DNA of 9,513 nt from Bacteroidota bacterium (GTDB taxonomy: Bacteria; Bacteroidota; Bacteroidia; Chitinophagales; Chitinophagaceae), in NCBI GenBank assembly GCA_023409675.1, contig JAEYRC010000002.1, forward strand, positions 1-9,513, in the 5' to 3' direction. The notes below the pieces were generated by a model that was not told the DNA's origin, searched no databases, and saw only the letters and a list, made by a program, of their open reading frames with translations. The translations under genes were made by a program, and so were the position numbers. Below, piece after piece: positions 1 through 6,937 of the stretch (within the stretch, counting starts at the first letter, position 1; each line of letters starts with the position of its first letter).

Positions 1-726
1 GGTGAAGGAATCACCACGCTACTTGCGGAAGAGGGCGCGCAGCCGGTTATCCTGGGCAGAAATGAAGGGGATAATCTTGCCCTGGTGCATAAACTACAGG
101 CTCGTAAATTGCTGGCCGGCCAGGTACCTGTTGAATTGGCGGACCCAATTGCGTGCGCTGATGCCGTGGCCAATGTGGTTGAACAATACGGCCGTATCGA
201 TGGGCTTGTGAACAATGCCGGCGTTAATGACGGGGTTGGGTTGGAAAATGGTACCTATGAACGCTTCATGCAATCGTTGCACAATAACCTCGTGCATTAT
301 TACCTGATCGCGCATCACGCGCTGGATGAATTGAAAAAATCGCGGGGAAGTATTGTGAATATTGGTTCCAAGACTGCCGAGACCGGCCAGGGCGGAACCT
401 CAGCCTATGCTGCCAGTAACGGTGGCAGGGCAGCGCTTACGCGGGAATGGGCGGTTGAATTGTTGCCCTATGGTATCCGCGTTAATGCGGTGATTGTAGC
501 GGAATGTTTTACACCCTTATATGAACGCTGGATCAATACGCATCCCGATCCTGAAAAGGAACTGCTATCCATAACCGAAAAGATACCGCTCGGTAAGCGC
601 ATGACGACGGCCAGGGAAATCGCTGCTATGACGGTTTTTCTGTTGTCGGACCAATCATCTCATACCACCGGTCAGCTCATTCATGTGGATGGAGGGTATG
701 TACACCTCGACCGCAAACTCAGTTGA
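1..726 (+). CDS. SDR-family oxidoreductase, 5' truncated; L-fucose/sugar dehydrogenase-like
   Basis: NAD(P)-dependent short-chain dehydrogenase/reductase, open from the first base (frame 1), so the true start lies outside the window. 241 residues are visible. The first four (GEGI) are the end of the TGxxxGxG cofactor-binding glycine motif, so only about 15 residues are missing and the full protein would be near the usual 250-260. NNAG lies at visible residues 71-74. Active-site Asn, Ser and Tyr fit N96, S123 and Y136, with the normal Ser-Tyr spacing of 13. The catalytic Lys expected four residues after Tyr is Asn140 (AAC). The usual NAVxPG segment after the active site reads NAVIVAE (162-168). 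The C-terminal HVDGGYVHLD is a typical SDR end. I recall similar Bacteroidota sugar (fucose-type) dehydrogenases with this C-terminal half, but substrate is inference. It converges on mnhG, three bases away. Confidence 0.9.
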   Translation, partial: GEGITTLLAEEGAQPVILGRNEGDNLALVHKLQARKLLAGQVPVELADPIACADAVANVVEQYGRIDGLVNNAGVNDGVGLENGTYERFMQSLHNNLVHYYLIAHHALDELKKSRGSIVNIGSKTAETGQGGTSAYAASNGGRAALTREWAVELLPYGIRVNAVIVAECFTPLYERWINTHPDPEKELLSITEKIPLGKRMTTAREIAAMTVFLLSDQSSHTTGQLIHVDGGYVHLDRKLS

Positions 727-729
727 GCA

Positions 730-1152
730 TTAATCCTGAACAGTATCCGGATCACGGGGCTTGCCATCATCTACCGGAGATTCCAGCCCATCGGGTGTTC
801 CGCTGCTTTTCAGTTTATGGGTCTTGATATTATACATACCATCGAGTTCATCGGTGATAGTTCTCTTCCACATAGTGGCCTTTATAAAATAGGCGGCCTT
901 CCCAATAAGCTGAGCACTTACAGGTGCTGTTGCGGTAATAAAAAAGATGATGGCAATGACCCTGGAGGTCACCCCTACATCACTGAAATGAAAAGCGGAA
1001 CCAACCAGGATCAGGCCTATACCCAGGGTTGCGGCCTTGGTGGTAACGGACAGGCGCAGGTATAGATCGGGCATGCGTAACAGTCCGACCGATGCCAGCA
1101 GAATGGCAAGTGCACCGCAACTATATAATACAATGATGAGGATATTAGTCAT
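730..1152 (-). CDS. mnhG: Na+/H+ antiporter subunit G (MrpG/MnhG) with hydrophilic C-terminal tail
   Basis: Smallest-class Mrp antiporter subunit, a three-helix inner-membrane protein found only in Mrp complexes. The start at 1152 gives 140 residues and an 8-base overlap with the end of mnhF. An in-frame ATG at 1182 would add ten charged residues not seen in the family. Membrane helices fall at about residues 3-25, 38-54 and 64-84. Family signature GLLRMPDLYLRL is at 23-34, followed by TTKAATLG, and TAPVSAQLIGKAAY is at 75-88. MrpG proteins usually stop soon after that last motif, at roughly 110-125 residues. Here a polar tail of about 47 residues follows (94-140), rich in Asp, Pro, Lys and Gly. 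It is the last gene of the operon, and its stop is three bases from the stop of the convergent SDR gene. Confidence 0.93.
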   Translation of the reverse strand: MTNILIIVLYSCGALAILLASVGLLRMPDLYLRLSVTTKAATLGIGLILVGSAFHFSDVGVTSRVIAIIFFITATAPVSAQLIGKAAYFIKATMWKRTITDELDGMYNIKTHKLKSSGTPDGLESPVDDGKPRDPDTVQD

Positions 1153-1420
1153 TCTTTTCTCTTTTCTCCAGGTAATAGGCAAAGGCTACCGTGCTTAAAA
1201 ACCCGATAAGCGCTACCACCATGGCAATGTCTAAAAATGTTGATTGATTGGTCAGTACACTGTATACCGCTATGGCACCGATTCCAATAATAACCATAAG
1301 GTCAAGGGCAATTACCCTGTCGGCAATACTGGGTCCTTTCAGAAAACGAATAAAGACCATGACCGTTGACAACGACAGGATAGGCAAAATTATATAGAGT
1401 AAAAAGTTATACAGGTTCAT
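1145..1420 (-). CDS. mnhF: Na+/H+ antiporter subunit F (MrpF/MnhF)
   Basis: 91-residue, three-helix Mrp subunit, at the family's usual length. The conserved signature GPSIADRVIALD occupies residues 29-40. Its Asp34 corresponds to the acidic residue known in this family to matter for Na+/H+ exchange. A second conserved stretch, FLDIAMVVALIGFLSTVAFA, lies in the third helix, and the protein ends with a charged cytoplasmic tail (EKREKND). The start at 1420 lies two bases after the mnhE stop. No strong ribosome-binding site is visible, so translational coupling is likely. The last eight bases overlap the mnhG start. Confidence 0.95.
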   Translation of the reverse strand: MNLYNFLLYIILPILSLSTVMVFIRFLKGPSIADRVIALDLMVIIGIGAIAVYSVLTNQSTFLDIAMVVALIGFLSTVAFAYYLEKREKND

Positions 1421-1422
1421 AA

Positions 1423-1902
1423 TCAGCGCATAATACTCAGCAAAGGCCTTTCAAGACCGTTTTTGATGGAGTTGATGAATTTATCTTTATCCTGAACATA
1501 CATTCCATGAATATACATAACGGTGCGGTCGTCGGATATATCAATAACCAGTGTGCCGGGCGTAAGGGCAATCAGGTTTGCCAGGATCGTTATTTCCACA
1601 TCGGTACGTGCTTCCAGCGGCATTTTGATTATGCCGGGTTTCATTTTAAATCTTCGTGACATTACCTCATAGGCCACTTCAATAGTGGCTTTAAGCATTT
1701 CATAGAGAAAATAAAAGAAGAATCCTATGATCTTAAAGGCTATGGTGAAGTAACGTCGGTCGCTGCTTTCGCGGCTGATCACCCACAATACAAAGAAGCT
1801 GATCACGAATCCGAATAAGAGGTTTATATAGGTAAACGATCCGGTGAGCGCGACCCAGATAAGGGTCAGCATAACATTCATTAAAAAGCGTTTCTGCATC
1901 AT
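1423..1902 (-). CDS. mnhE: Na+/H+ antiporter subunit E (MrpE/MnhE)
   Basis: 159-residue Mrp subunit, with two N-terminal hydrophobic segments (about residues 7-42) and another amphipathic-hydrophobic segment (about 53-80). A soluble domain follows, containing the family signature: ALTPGTLVIDIS at 112-123 followed by MYIHGMYV with His132. In known Mrp structures this subunit packs with F and G at the side of the complex. The start at 1902 overlaps the mnhD stop by four bases (ATGA), and a second in-frame ATG follows immediately at 1899. The weak upstream site GGAA lies about 6 bases ahead. Nothing is truncated or missing. Confidence 0.95.
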   Translation of the reverse strand: MMQKRFLMNVMLTLIWVALTGSFTYINLLFGFVISFFVLWVISRESSDRRYFTIAFKIIGFFFYFLYEMLKATIEVAYEVMSRRFKMKPGIIKMPLEARTDVEITILANLIALTPGTLVIDISDDRTVMYIHGMYVQDKDKFINSIKNGLERPLLSIMR

Positions 1903-3428
1903 GGCGTTCCGGTTTGATTGGTTCCTAAAACTGCTTGTACATACGCGGAGGTGTCCATAAGTTCACGGGCAATATGATCAGAAACCCGGATGATATTTTC
2001 AGCGCCCAGTCCGATGTATAAGGTAACGTAACTCAGAAATACGATCGGGATCACAATAAGTGATTTCTGCATCGTTTCCATCTGATGGTAATACCGGATA
2101 TGTGTTTTTACCACCACATTCTCCGGTTTTTTCCAAAAAGCTTCTGACCAGAACCGGGTGATGACGAATAAAGTTATAAAGCTGCCGAATAAGATCGCGG
2201 CAAGCAGAAAATAATTGCCGGTGGCAAAGCTTTCCTGGAACAGATCGATCTTTGGCCAGAAGCCCGAGAGCGGAGGAACGCCAACCAGCGAAAAAAGCGG
2301 GATGGCCATCAGCAAGGCGAGTGCCGGATAGGAATCGTATATCCCTCCCATACGCTTCATATTGATTTCTCCCGTTAGCTTGAAAACCAGTCCGCCAACC
2401 ATGAACAGGTTGGTTTTTATTACGATATCATGGATCAGGTAAAAGATGGCGCCGGATAGCGCTGCTGTAGTGAACATGCCCAAACCACCGATCATGTAGC
2501 CGATATGACAGACGATCAGGTAGGAGAACATTTTGCGCATATTGGTTTGAACCACGGCGCCCAGTCCACCACTGATCAGGGTGAGGGCCGCCAGTATCAC
2601 AATAAGCGTACGCATGAATTCATCCGGAATAAAGATCAGGCTGAACACGCGCAAAAGCGCATATATGCCCACTTTAGTCAGCAGCCCGGCAAAGATCGAC
2701 GATATTGCTGCCTGTGGGGTATGATAGGAATCCGGAAGCCAGAAATACAGTGGAAAGATGGCCGATTTGATGCCAAAACCAACCAAAAACAGGATGGCCG
2801 TAACCTGCACCAGGCCCTGGTTACTGATCTCTTTGATTTTTCCCGAGAGGTCAGCCATATTCAGGCTTCCTGCCAGACCATACAATACCGCGATGGCGGT
2901 CAGGAATATCATGGAGGCAAGGAAGTTGAGGGTGAAATATTTCACCGCTCCTTCCAGTTGCACTTTCTTTCCTCCGAGGGTAATGAACACAAATGATGAG
3001 ATGATGATCACCTCAAACCATACATATAAATTAAATATGTCGCCGGTAAGAAAGGCACCATTCAACCCCATAACCAAAAAGTGAAAGCTGGGAAAATACC
3101 CATACTTCATCCGGGCGCGTTTAATGGTTACCGTTGAAAATAACGCGACGGCAGAGGAGGCTATGGAAGCCAGTAATACCATAGTGGTGCTGAAGGTATC
3201 GGCTACGAAACTGATGCCGAAGGGCGCTTTCCAGTTGCCCGCCTGCATGGTCAGAATACCGTCCTGGTATACTGTGGCAAAAAGTTGTACCGATACCACG
3301 ATCGACAACACACAGCCGGTAATACTGATCACTTTCTGAATGAAGATCTTCCTCCAGAAAAACAACAGGATAATGGCCAGGATAAACTGCAGTAAAACCG
3401 GTAATATGATCAGGTTGTTATTCATCAT
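1899..3428 (-). CDS. mnhD: Na+/H+ antiporter subunit D (MrpD/MnhD), NuoN/NuoM-like
   Basis: 509-residue polytopic membrane protein of the proton-translocating antiporter-like family (Proton_antipo_M), homologous to complex I NuoM/NuoN and one of the two large ion-translocating subunits of Mrp. About 14 helices are expected from the family. Key residues are present: Glu139 in YVWFEVIIISSFV, Lys221 in GFGIKSAIFPLYFWLPDSY, His236, and Lys252 in GLLTKVGIYALLR. The length matches the family. The product starts MMNNN, with two adjacent ATG codons at 3428 and 3425 preceded by AGAAGAAG. The gene overlaps the mnhC stop by 11 bases and the mnhE start by four. The neighbouring mnhA, B, C, E, F and G exclude a complex I origin. 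Confidence 0.96.
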   Translation of the reverse strand: MMNNNLIILPVLLQFILAIILLFFWRKIFIQKVISITGCVLSIVVSVQLFATVYQDGILTMQAGNWKAPFGISFVADTFSTTMVLLASIASSAVALFSTVTIKRARMKYGYFPSFHFLVMGLNGAFLTGDIFNLYVWFEVIIISSFVFITLGGKKVQLEGAVKYFTLNFLASMIFLTAIAVLYGLAGSLNMADLSGKIKEISNQGLVQVTAILFLVGFGIKSAIFPLYFWLPDSYHTPQAAISSIFAGLLTKVGIYALLRVFSLIFIPDEFMRTLIVILAALTLISGGLGAVVQTNMRKMFSYLIVCHIGYMIGGLGMFTTAALSGAIFYLIHDIVIKTNLFMVGGLVFKLTGEINMKRMGGIYDSYPALALLMAIPLFSLVGVPPLSGFWPKIDLFQESFATGNYFLLAAILFGSFITLFVITRFWSEAFWKKPENVVVKTHIRYYHQMETMQKSLIVIPIVFLSYVTLYIGLGAENIIRVSDHIARELMDTSAYVQAVLGTNQTGTP

Positions 3429-3774
3429 CTTCTTCTGTAGTATGTATTTTATCCAGGTCGTCGGTATTTACCACGATATAGGCCCGTTTGATCAGAACAA
3501 TGGCGAAAGACTGCAGTCCGAAACTGATGACGATCGCCGTAAGTATAAGGGACTGCGGTACGGGATCGGCATATATTTCACCGAGAATACGGTCCATAGG
3601 CGCAATGATCGGTGGCTTTCCGCGAACCAGTCCGCCCAGCAGAAATATCAGCAGGTTCACCCCATTGCCCAGGATCACCAGTCCGATGATCAGTTTGATC
3701 AGGCTTCTTCGCAGCATCAGGTAAATACCCGAAGCATACAGCAGTCCGACAATAATGGCTAATACTATCTCCAT
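3418..3774 (-). CDS. mnhC: Na+/H+ antiporter subunit C (MrpC/MnhC), NuoK-like
   Basis: 118-residue, three-helix membrane protein homologous to complex I NuoK. The conserved core YADPVPQSLILTAIVISFG is at residues 68-86, matching the DPLPQALVLTAIVI signature of MrpC. GNGVNLLIF (36-44) lies in helix two. The C-terminus is acidic (TEEDDE). The start at 3774 lies one base after the mnhB stop and the ribosome-binding site is weak, so coupling to mnhB translation is likely. The normal family length is 110-120. Confidence 0.95.
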   Translation of the reverse strand: MEIVLAIIVGLLYASGIYLMLRRSLIKLIIGLVILGNGVNLLIFLLGGLVRGKPPIIAPMDRILGEIYADPVPQSLILTAIVISFGLQSFAIVLIKRAYIVVNTDDLDKIHTTEEDDE

Positions 3775-3775
3775 A

Positions 3776-4186
3776 TTATACCGATTCTGAAATGGTGAAA
3801 ATTATGGTTAAGGCCACACCCAATACCACCAGGTACACGCCGAGGTCGAATAACAGGGCGCTGCCAACAAGCCCCACGACGGGCAACGGCTCATTCAGCC
3901 AAAGGCCGGTGAGTATAGGCAAGCCCTGAAAGAATGGGAGTAAGGCGCTGAATACAGCAAGTCCGAGCCCTACAGGCATAAGGGTGGTTGGGCTTACCCT
4001 TAACATTTTACGCGTATTACGCAATCCATAAGCAAAGGAATGCAGTACAAAGGCGATAGTGGCAATGATGCCGCCTACAAATCCTCCTCCCGGAAGGTAA
4101 TGCCCCCGCAGCAGGATGAATATTGAAAACAACAGCAATAAGGGCAGCAGGAAGCTGGTAGCGGTTTTGAATATTAACTGGTTCAT
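3776..4186 (-). CDS. mnhB: Na+/H+ antiporter subunit B (MrpB/MnhB)
   Basis: 136-residue, four-helix Mrp-specific subunit. The family signature GHYLPGGGFVGG is at residues 28-39, after the first helix, and the remaining helices cover about 40-55, 70-90 and 108-132. An AGGA sequence lies about 6 bases upstream of the ATG at 4186. This start overlaps the mnhA stop by four bases (ATGA). Because B is separate from A, this is a seven-gene (group 1) Mrp operon rather than the A'-fused six-gene form. Confidence 0.95.
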   Translation of the reverse strand: MNQLIFKTATSFLLPLLLLFSIFILLRGHYLPGGGFVGGIIATIAFVLHSFAYGLRNTRKMLRVSPTTLMPVGLGLAVFSALLPFFQGLPILTGLWLNEPLPVVGLVGSALLFDLGVYLVVLGVALTIIFTISESV

Positions 4187-6492
4187 AGTTCCTGATCGTA
4201 TTTATTGAGTTGAAGTTTGAGCAGGGCAAATACCCCAAGCGCGGAGATCGTCAATACTGTAATTTCCACCAGCGTATCTAAACCCCGGTAGTCGACCAGT
4301 ATTACGTTCACCACATTCTTTCCTTTTGCCAGGGTATAGGAATTCTCCGCGAAATATTTGGTGATGATCCGGTTATTAGGTTCATTCAATACTTCCAGTG
4401 CCAGTATGGTGATCAGTGTTCCAAAGATCAGCGATACCAGCCCGTCGCGCAAACGGATCAGCCGGTTGGAATAGGTGATATACTTGGGCAGCCGGTACAG
4501 CACCAGAATGAACAGGATCACCGTCAGTGTATCGATGGTGAACTGGGTCATGGCCAGGTCGGGAGCGCTGTAAAAAACAAATATGAGACAGATACAATAC
4601 CCGATCACGCCCATAGCCGCTACTGCCGATAGCCTCGATGGAGTGTAGACGGCATAGAGCAGCGCAATGATCAGGATGATCATCACCACCAGTTCCCCCG
4701 AACTGATCGGAGAAATTTTATCAAGGTCAACAAAAAAGCGGACCTCTGTAAACGATTTGTAGGCCAGTAATATGGTGAGAAAACTGATGATGGTCAGCAC
4801 ATAGATCCGCAGGTAACCGTTTTGCAGATTTCTTGTCCAGAAGGCAGCAAAATGCCGGAATTGCACACTGGCCGACAAGGCCAGGTTCTTTGGTGAAAAG
4901 AAATAAAATTTCGCCAGGAAGGCATTGTGCCGGATATCGGGTTTGAAGAAGAAGTAAAGGAGAAATCCGCCGGCAAGTGTAAGCGCGCTTAGCCCAAGTA
5001 CCAGGTTGAACCCGTGCCAGAGTTGAAGATGAAACGTATAACCTCCACCATTAACCGAGCTCAGCGCCGGACCAATCAGCGACTTTTCGAGAATAAACGG
5101 AAACAATCCGAGAACAAAGCCGGATGCACCCAGCAAAAGTGCTGGTGCCCACATCTTCCAGTCGGGCAGATGCAGCTTCGCATAATGCTCCGGTAATTTG
5201 CCGGCAAAAGGTTTAATACCGGCTAAAATACTGGAATAGAGCAGCAGCATATTGGTAAGAACCGCAACGGCCGTGATCGCGGCAGCAAAAATTTCAGATT
5301 CAAGGGTGGAGGCATAGATGAGGTCTTTGCCCACAAAACCAAAACTGGGAGGTATACCCGAATTGGAGATCATGGCGAGGAAGGCCGCCACAGCGACCGG
5401 AAGCAGCACTTTCCGTAAACCGGATAAGGAATTGATATCACGGGTACCGGTTTCATGATCAATAATACCGGTAACCAAAAACAGGGTGGCCTTATACAAG
5501 GCATGTACAATAATGAATACCAGCATGGCCAGCAGCGCTTCGGCAGTGCCCAGCCCGATTAGGAAGACCAGGATGCCCAGGGCTGAAATGGTGGAAAAAG
5601 CCAGGATCTCTTTCAGGTCTTTCTTGAAAATTGAATGAAAAGCCGCGTACAGCATGGTGAACCCACCCACTATCATGAGGGTATTGTTCCAAACCGGTTC
5701 ATTGCCCAGCACAGGTGTAAAGCGGGCAAGCAGGTAAATACCAGCCTTTACCATGGTGGCGGAGTGCAGGTAGGTAGATACCGGAGTTGGCGCTTTCATG
5801 GCACCCGGAAGCCAGAAATGCAGGGGAAATTGTGCCGATTTTGAAAAAGCAGCGATAAAAATCAGGATCACAATCAGGGTATAGGTCGAACTGCTTTTCA
5901 ACAGGGCAGCAGAGCCCATCATCTCGGTGATGGAATAGGTTCCGGTAAGATTGCCCAGCAGGGCAAATGCTGCCAGCAGAAAGAAGCCTCCCAATCCTGT
6001 GACGGCAAGTGAGATCAGTGCCGATTTGCGGGACTCGCTGCTGTCGTTGTTGAACCCGATCAGGAAAAAGGAACTGATGCTGGTCAGTTCCCAGAAAATG
6101 AACATGGTGAAAATATTATCCGATAACACCATGCCCAACATCGCACCCATAAATAAGAAGAGGTACCCGTAAAACCTGTCGAGGTAAGGGTCGCCTTTCA
6201 TATAGGCAGATGTATACAAAAAAACCAGGGTGCCGATACCGGTGATCATCAGCGCGAACAGCAGGCTCAGGCCATCGACAAGAAAATTAAAGTTGATGCC
6301 CATGGAGGGCACCCAGTTATAGGAGATCAGGTGATCCTGCCCTGCCGACAGGGAAGGAAGGAACGTGAGGAAATAGACAAACAGGGCTAATGGAACAAAG
6401 GTCAGCAGCACGGACCATTTGCTGCGGAGAAAAGGCCCTGCAAGTGGAACCAGCGTAGCAATAACAAAACCCGACAGAACGGCTAATAACAT
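4183..6492 (-). CDS. mnhA: Na+/H+ antiporter subunit A (MrpA/MnhA), NuoL-like with MrpA C-terminal domains
   Basis: 769-residue large subunit, close to the usual 770-800. Residues 1-450 form the NuoL-like antiporter module. Key residues are Glu135 (FIFWELTSISSFFLIG), Lys218 (AFSKSAQFPLHFWLPGAM), His243 and Lys249 (YLHSATMVKAG), His330 and Lys334 (VHALYKATLF), and Lys389. After a further helical region, residues about 600-670 form the MrpA-specific DUF4040-type domain with YSAPDLAMTQFTIDTLTV (641-658), where the commonly found Glu of the VET motif is Asp654. Residues about 680-760 form the final domain with ILVDYRGLDTLVEITVL (731-747), including Glu743. Together A and D are thought to carry the coupled H+ and Na+ paths. 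It is the first gene of the operon. No good Shine-Dalgarno precedes the ATG at 6492. A terminator-like hairpin lies about 20 bases upstream. Confidence 0.96.
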   Translation of the reverse strand: MLLAVLSGFVIATLVPLAGPFLRSKWSVLLTFVPLALFVYFLTFLPSLSAGQDHLISYNWVPSMGINFNFLVDGLSLLFALMITGIGTLVFLYTSAYMKGDPYLDRFYGYLFLFMGAMLGMVLSDNIFTMFIFWELTSISSFFLIGFNNDSSESRKSALISLAVTGLGGFFLLAAFALLGNLTGTYSITEMMGSAALLKSSSTYTLIVILIFIAAFSKSAQFPLHFWLPGAMKAPTPVSTYLHSATMVKAGIYLLARFTPVLGNEPVWNNTLMIVGGFTMLYAAFHSIFKKDLKEILAFSTISALGILVFLIGLGTAEALLAMLVFIIVHALYKATLFLVTGIIDHETGTRDINSLSGLRKVLLPVAVAAFLAMISNSGIPPSFGFVGKDLIYASTLESEIFAAAITAVAVLTNMLLLYSSILAGIKPFAGKLPEHYAKLHLPDWKMWAPALLLGASGFVLGLFPFILEKSLIGPALSSVNGGGYTFHLQLWHGFNLVLGLSALTLAGGFLLYFFFKPDIRHNAFLAKFYFFSPKNLALSASVQFRHFAAFWTRNLQNGYLRIYVLTIISFLTILLAYKSFTEVRFFVDLDKISPISSGELVVMIILIIALLYAVYTPSRLSAVAAMGVIGYCICLIFVFYSAPDLAMTQFTIDTLTVILFILVLYRLPKYITYSNRLIRLRDGLVSLIFGTLITILALEVLNEPNNRIITKYFAENSYTLAKGKNVVNVILVDYRGLDTLVEITVLTISALGVFALLKLQLNKYDQEL

Positions 6493-6518
6493 GCACTGGA
6501 TTTAAATAGTTCAAAAAA

Positions 6519-6536
6519 CTTCCGGATAGCCGGAGG
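6519..6536 (-). promoter_or_regulatory. Terminator-like hairpin plus U6 in the mnhA leader
   Basis: Read on the minus strand, TCCGG-CTAT-CCGGA forms a 5-bp GC-rich stem with a 4-base loop, extendable across one mismatch. It is followed after AG by six T (6518-6513), ending 21 bases before the mnhA ATG. The shape is that of a weak intrinsic terminator. Its position in the leader suggests attenuation of the operon, or a stop for transcription arriving from upstream. Function is inference. Confidence 0.45.
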
Positions 6537-6537
6537 T

Positions 6538-6574
6538 GTTAACAGGTAAACTGTCAACCCGTTAACCTGTTTAC
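6538..6574. repeat. Imperfect 14-bp inverted repeat with GTTAAC cores
   Basis: Arm GTTAACAGGTAAAC (6538-6551) pairs with GTTAACCTGTTTAC (6561-6574) at 12 of 14 positions across a 9-base spacer. It sits immediately beside the terminator-like hairpin. It could be an RNA hairpin in the mnh leader or a symmetric protein-binding site. The sequence alone does not decide. Confidence 0.5.
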
Positions 6575-6603
6575 GGATTGCTGCAATATAGTTCCCTCTG
6601 CTT

Positions 6604-6613
6604 TTTTCGGGAA
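6604..6613 (+). repeat. TTTTCGGGAA repeat, copy 1
   Basis: First of four exact same-orientation copies of this 10-mer in the intergenic region. The core TTC-GG-GAA has dyad-symmetric arms (TTTC/GAAA in this copy). A related tract with GGGAA, TATC and TTCAAC follows at 6632-6652 and resembles the sequence after copy 2. Confidence 0.6.
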
Positions 6614-6789
6614 ATTAAATTCAATTAATATGGGAAAAATATCGAATTCAACGTGAATTGCGACAAGCAGGCATGCGCTAAAACCTGCACAGTCGTTGCG
6701 GGAACTGCCGGGTAATTGTATAAAAAAGAATAAAGATAAGTTGCAGACAATGCATTCCGGCAACCATAGTGGTCTACCGACGATACCTG

Positions 6790-6840
6790 CCAGGATTATA
6801 GGGGTAGATACGATTATGCGGTCCTAACCGGTAGTCCTGG
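6790..6840. repeat. 9-bp stem with 33-base loop and a competing partner
   Basis: CCAGGATTA (6790-6798) pairs with TAGTCCTGG (6832-6840) over nine pairs, one a G-U wobble in the plus-strand RNA. The 3' arm overlaps CGGTAG (6829-6834), which could instead pair with CTACCG at 6774-6779. The two pairings exclude each other. This may be a structured RNA or chance. No promoter or terminator was identified for it. Confidence 0.35.
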
Positions 6841-6921
6841 GTAAGAAGAGGTCGTCAATCAAAAGTCAGCTGCAATAGCCAGCGCTTTTGAATGAGTGCG
6901 AATAATAAAAATTAAGGTGGT

Positions 6922-6931
6922 TTTTCGGGAA
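6922..6931 (+). repeat. TTTTCGGGAA repeat, copy 2
   Basis: Exact copy, lying just beyond the stop of the doubtful small minus-strand ORF. It is followed by GGAATATCAGAGTTCAAC, resembling the tract at 6632-6652. Confidence 0.6.
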
Positions 6932-6937
6932 GGAATA

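Larger units (their letters stand above)
730..6492 (-). other. Complete seven-gene mrp/mnh operon (ABCDEFG)
   Basis: All seven subunits lie in canonical order on one strand. Junctions in transcription order: A/B overlap 4, B/C gap 1, C/D overlap 11, D/E overlap 4, E/F gap 2, F/G overlap 8 bases. There is no internal promoter space, so one transcript starting upstream of 6492 is inferred. Known role of the family: secondary Na+(Li+)/H+ antiport driven by proton motive force, for alkali and salt tolerance. No regulator gene lies beside it in the window. Confidence 0.93.
6493..6937. other. Intergenic region upstream of mnhA, no supported gene
   Basis: About 445 bases between mnhA and a doubtful small ORF. 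It should contain the mnh operon promoter on the minus strand. I could not find a confident match to the Bacteroidota TAnnTTTG box; TATATTGC, read on the minus strand near 6583-6590, is only a partial match. The stretch contains the hairpins at 6519-6536 and 6538-6574, small palindromes at 6614-6629 (ATTAA/TTAAT) and 6645-6659 (AATTCA/TGAATT, 3-base spacer), a long stem at 6790-6840, and two copies of TTTTCGGGAA. AT content is higher than in the flanking genes. Confidence 0.7.

Noticed and set aside
1153..1182. Upstream ATG extending MnhG by ten residues
   Set aside because: The extension is charged and lies deeper inside mnhF. Family N-termini align with the ATG at 1152, which gives the usual short overlap.
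2505..3084. Plus-strand ORFs of 163 and 108 residues opposite mnhD
   Set aside because: Antisense shadows of a strongly conserved membrane protein gene. Their composition (His/Gln/Lys-rich, low hydrophobicity) mirrors the opposite strand.
3340..3762. 140-residue plus-strand ORF opposite mnhC/mnhD
   Set aside because: Shadow frame across two well-supported overlapping genes. Gln/Asp/Ser-rich sequence without any recognised motif.
730..6492. Complex I (NADH dehydrogenase) or formate hydrogenlyase membrane arm
   Set aside because: The large subunits are homologous to NuoL/NuoN/NuoK, but MrpB, E, F and G signatures and the A-to-G order are specific to Mrp antiporters, and no peripheral-arm genes are present.
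6554..6763. 69-residue minus-strand ORF upstream of mnhA
   Set aside because: Cys- and Phe-rich sequence with no domain, no ribosome-binding site, and it runs through the inverted repeat and AT-rich palindromes of the leader. It is better explained as regulatory or noncoding DNA.
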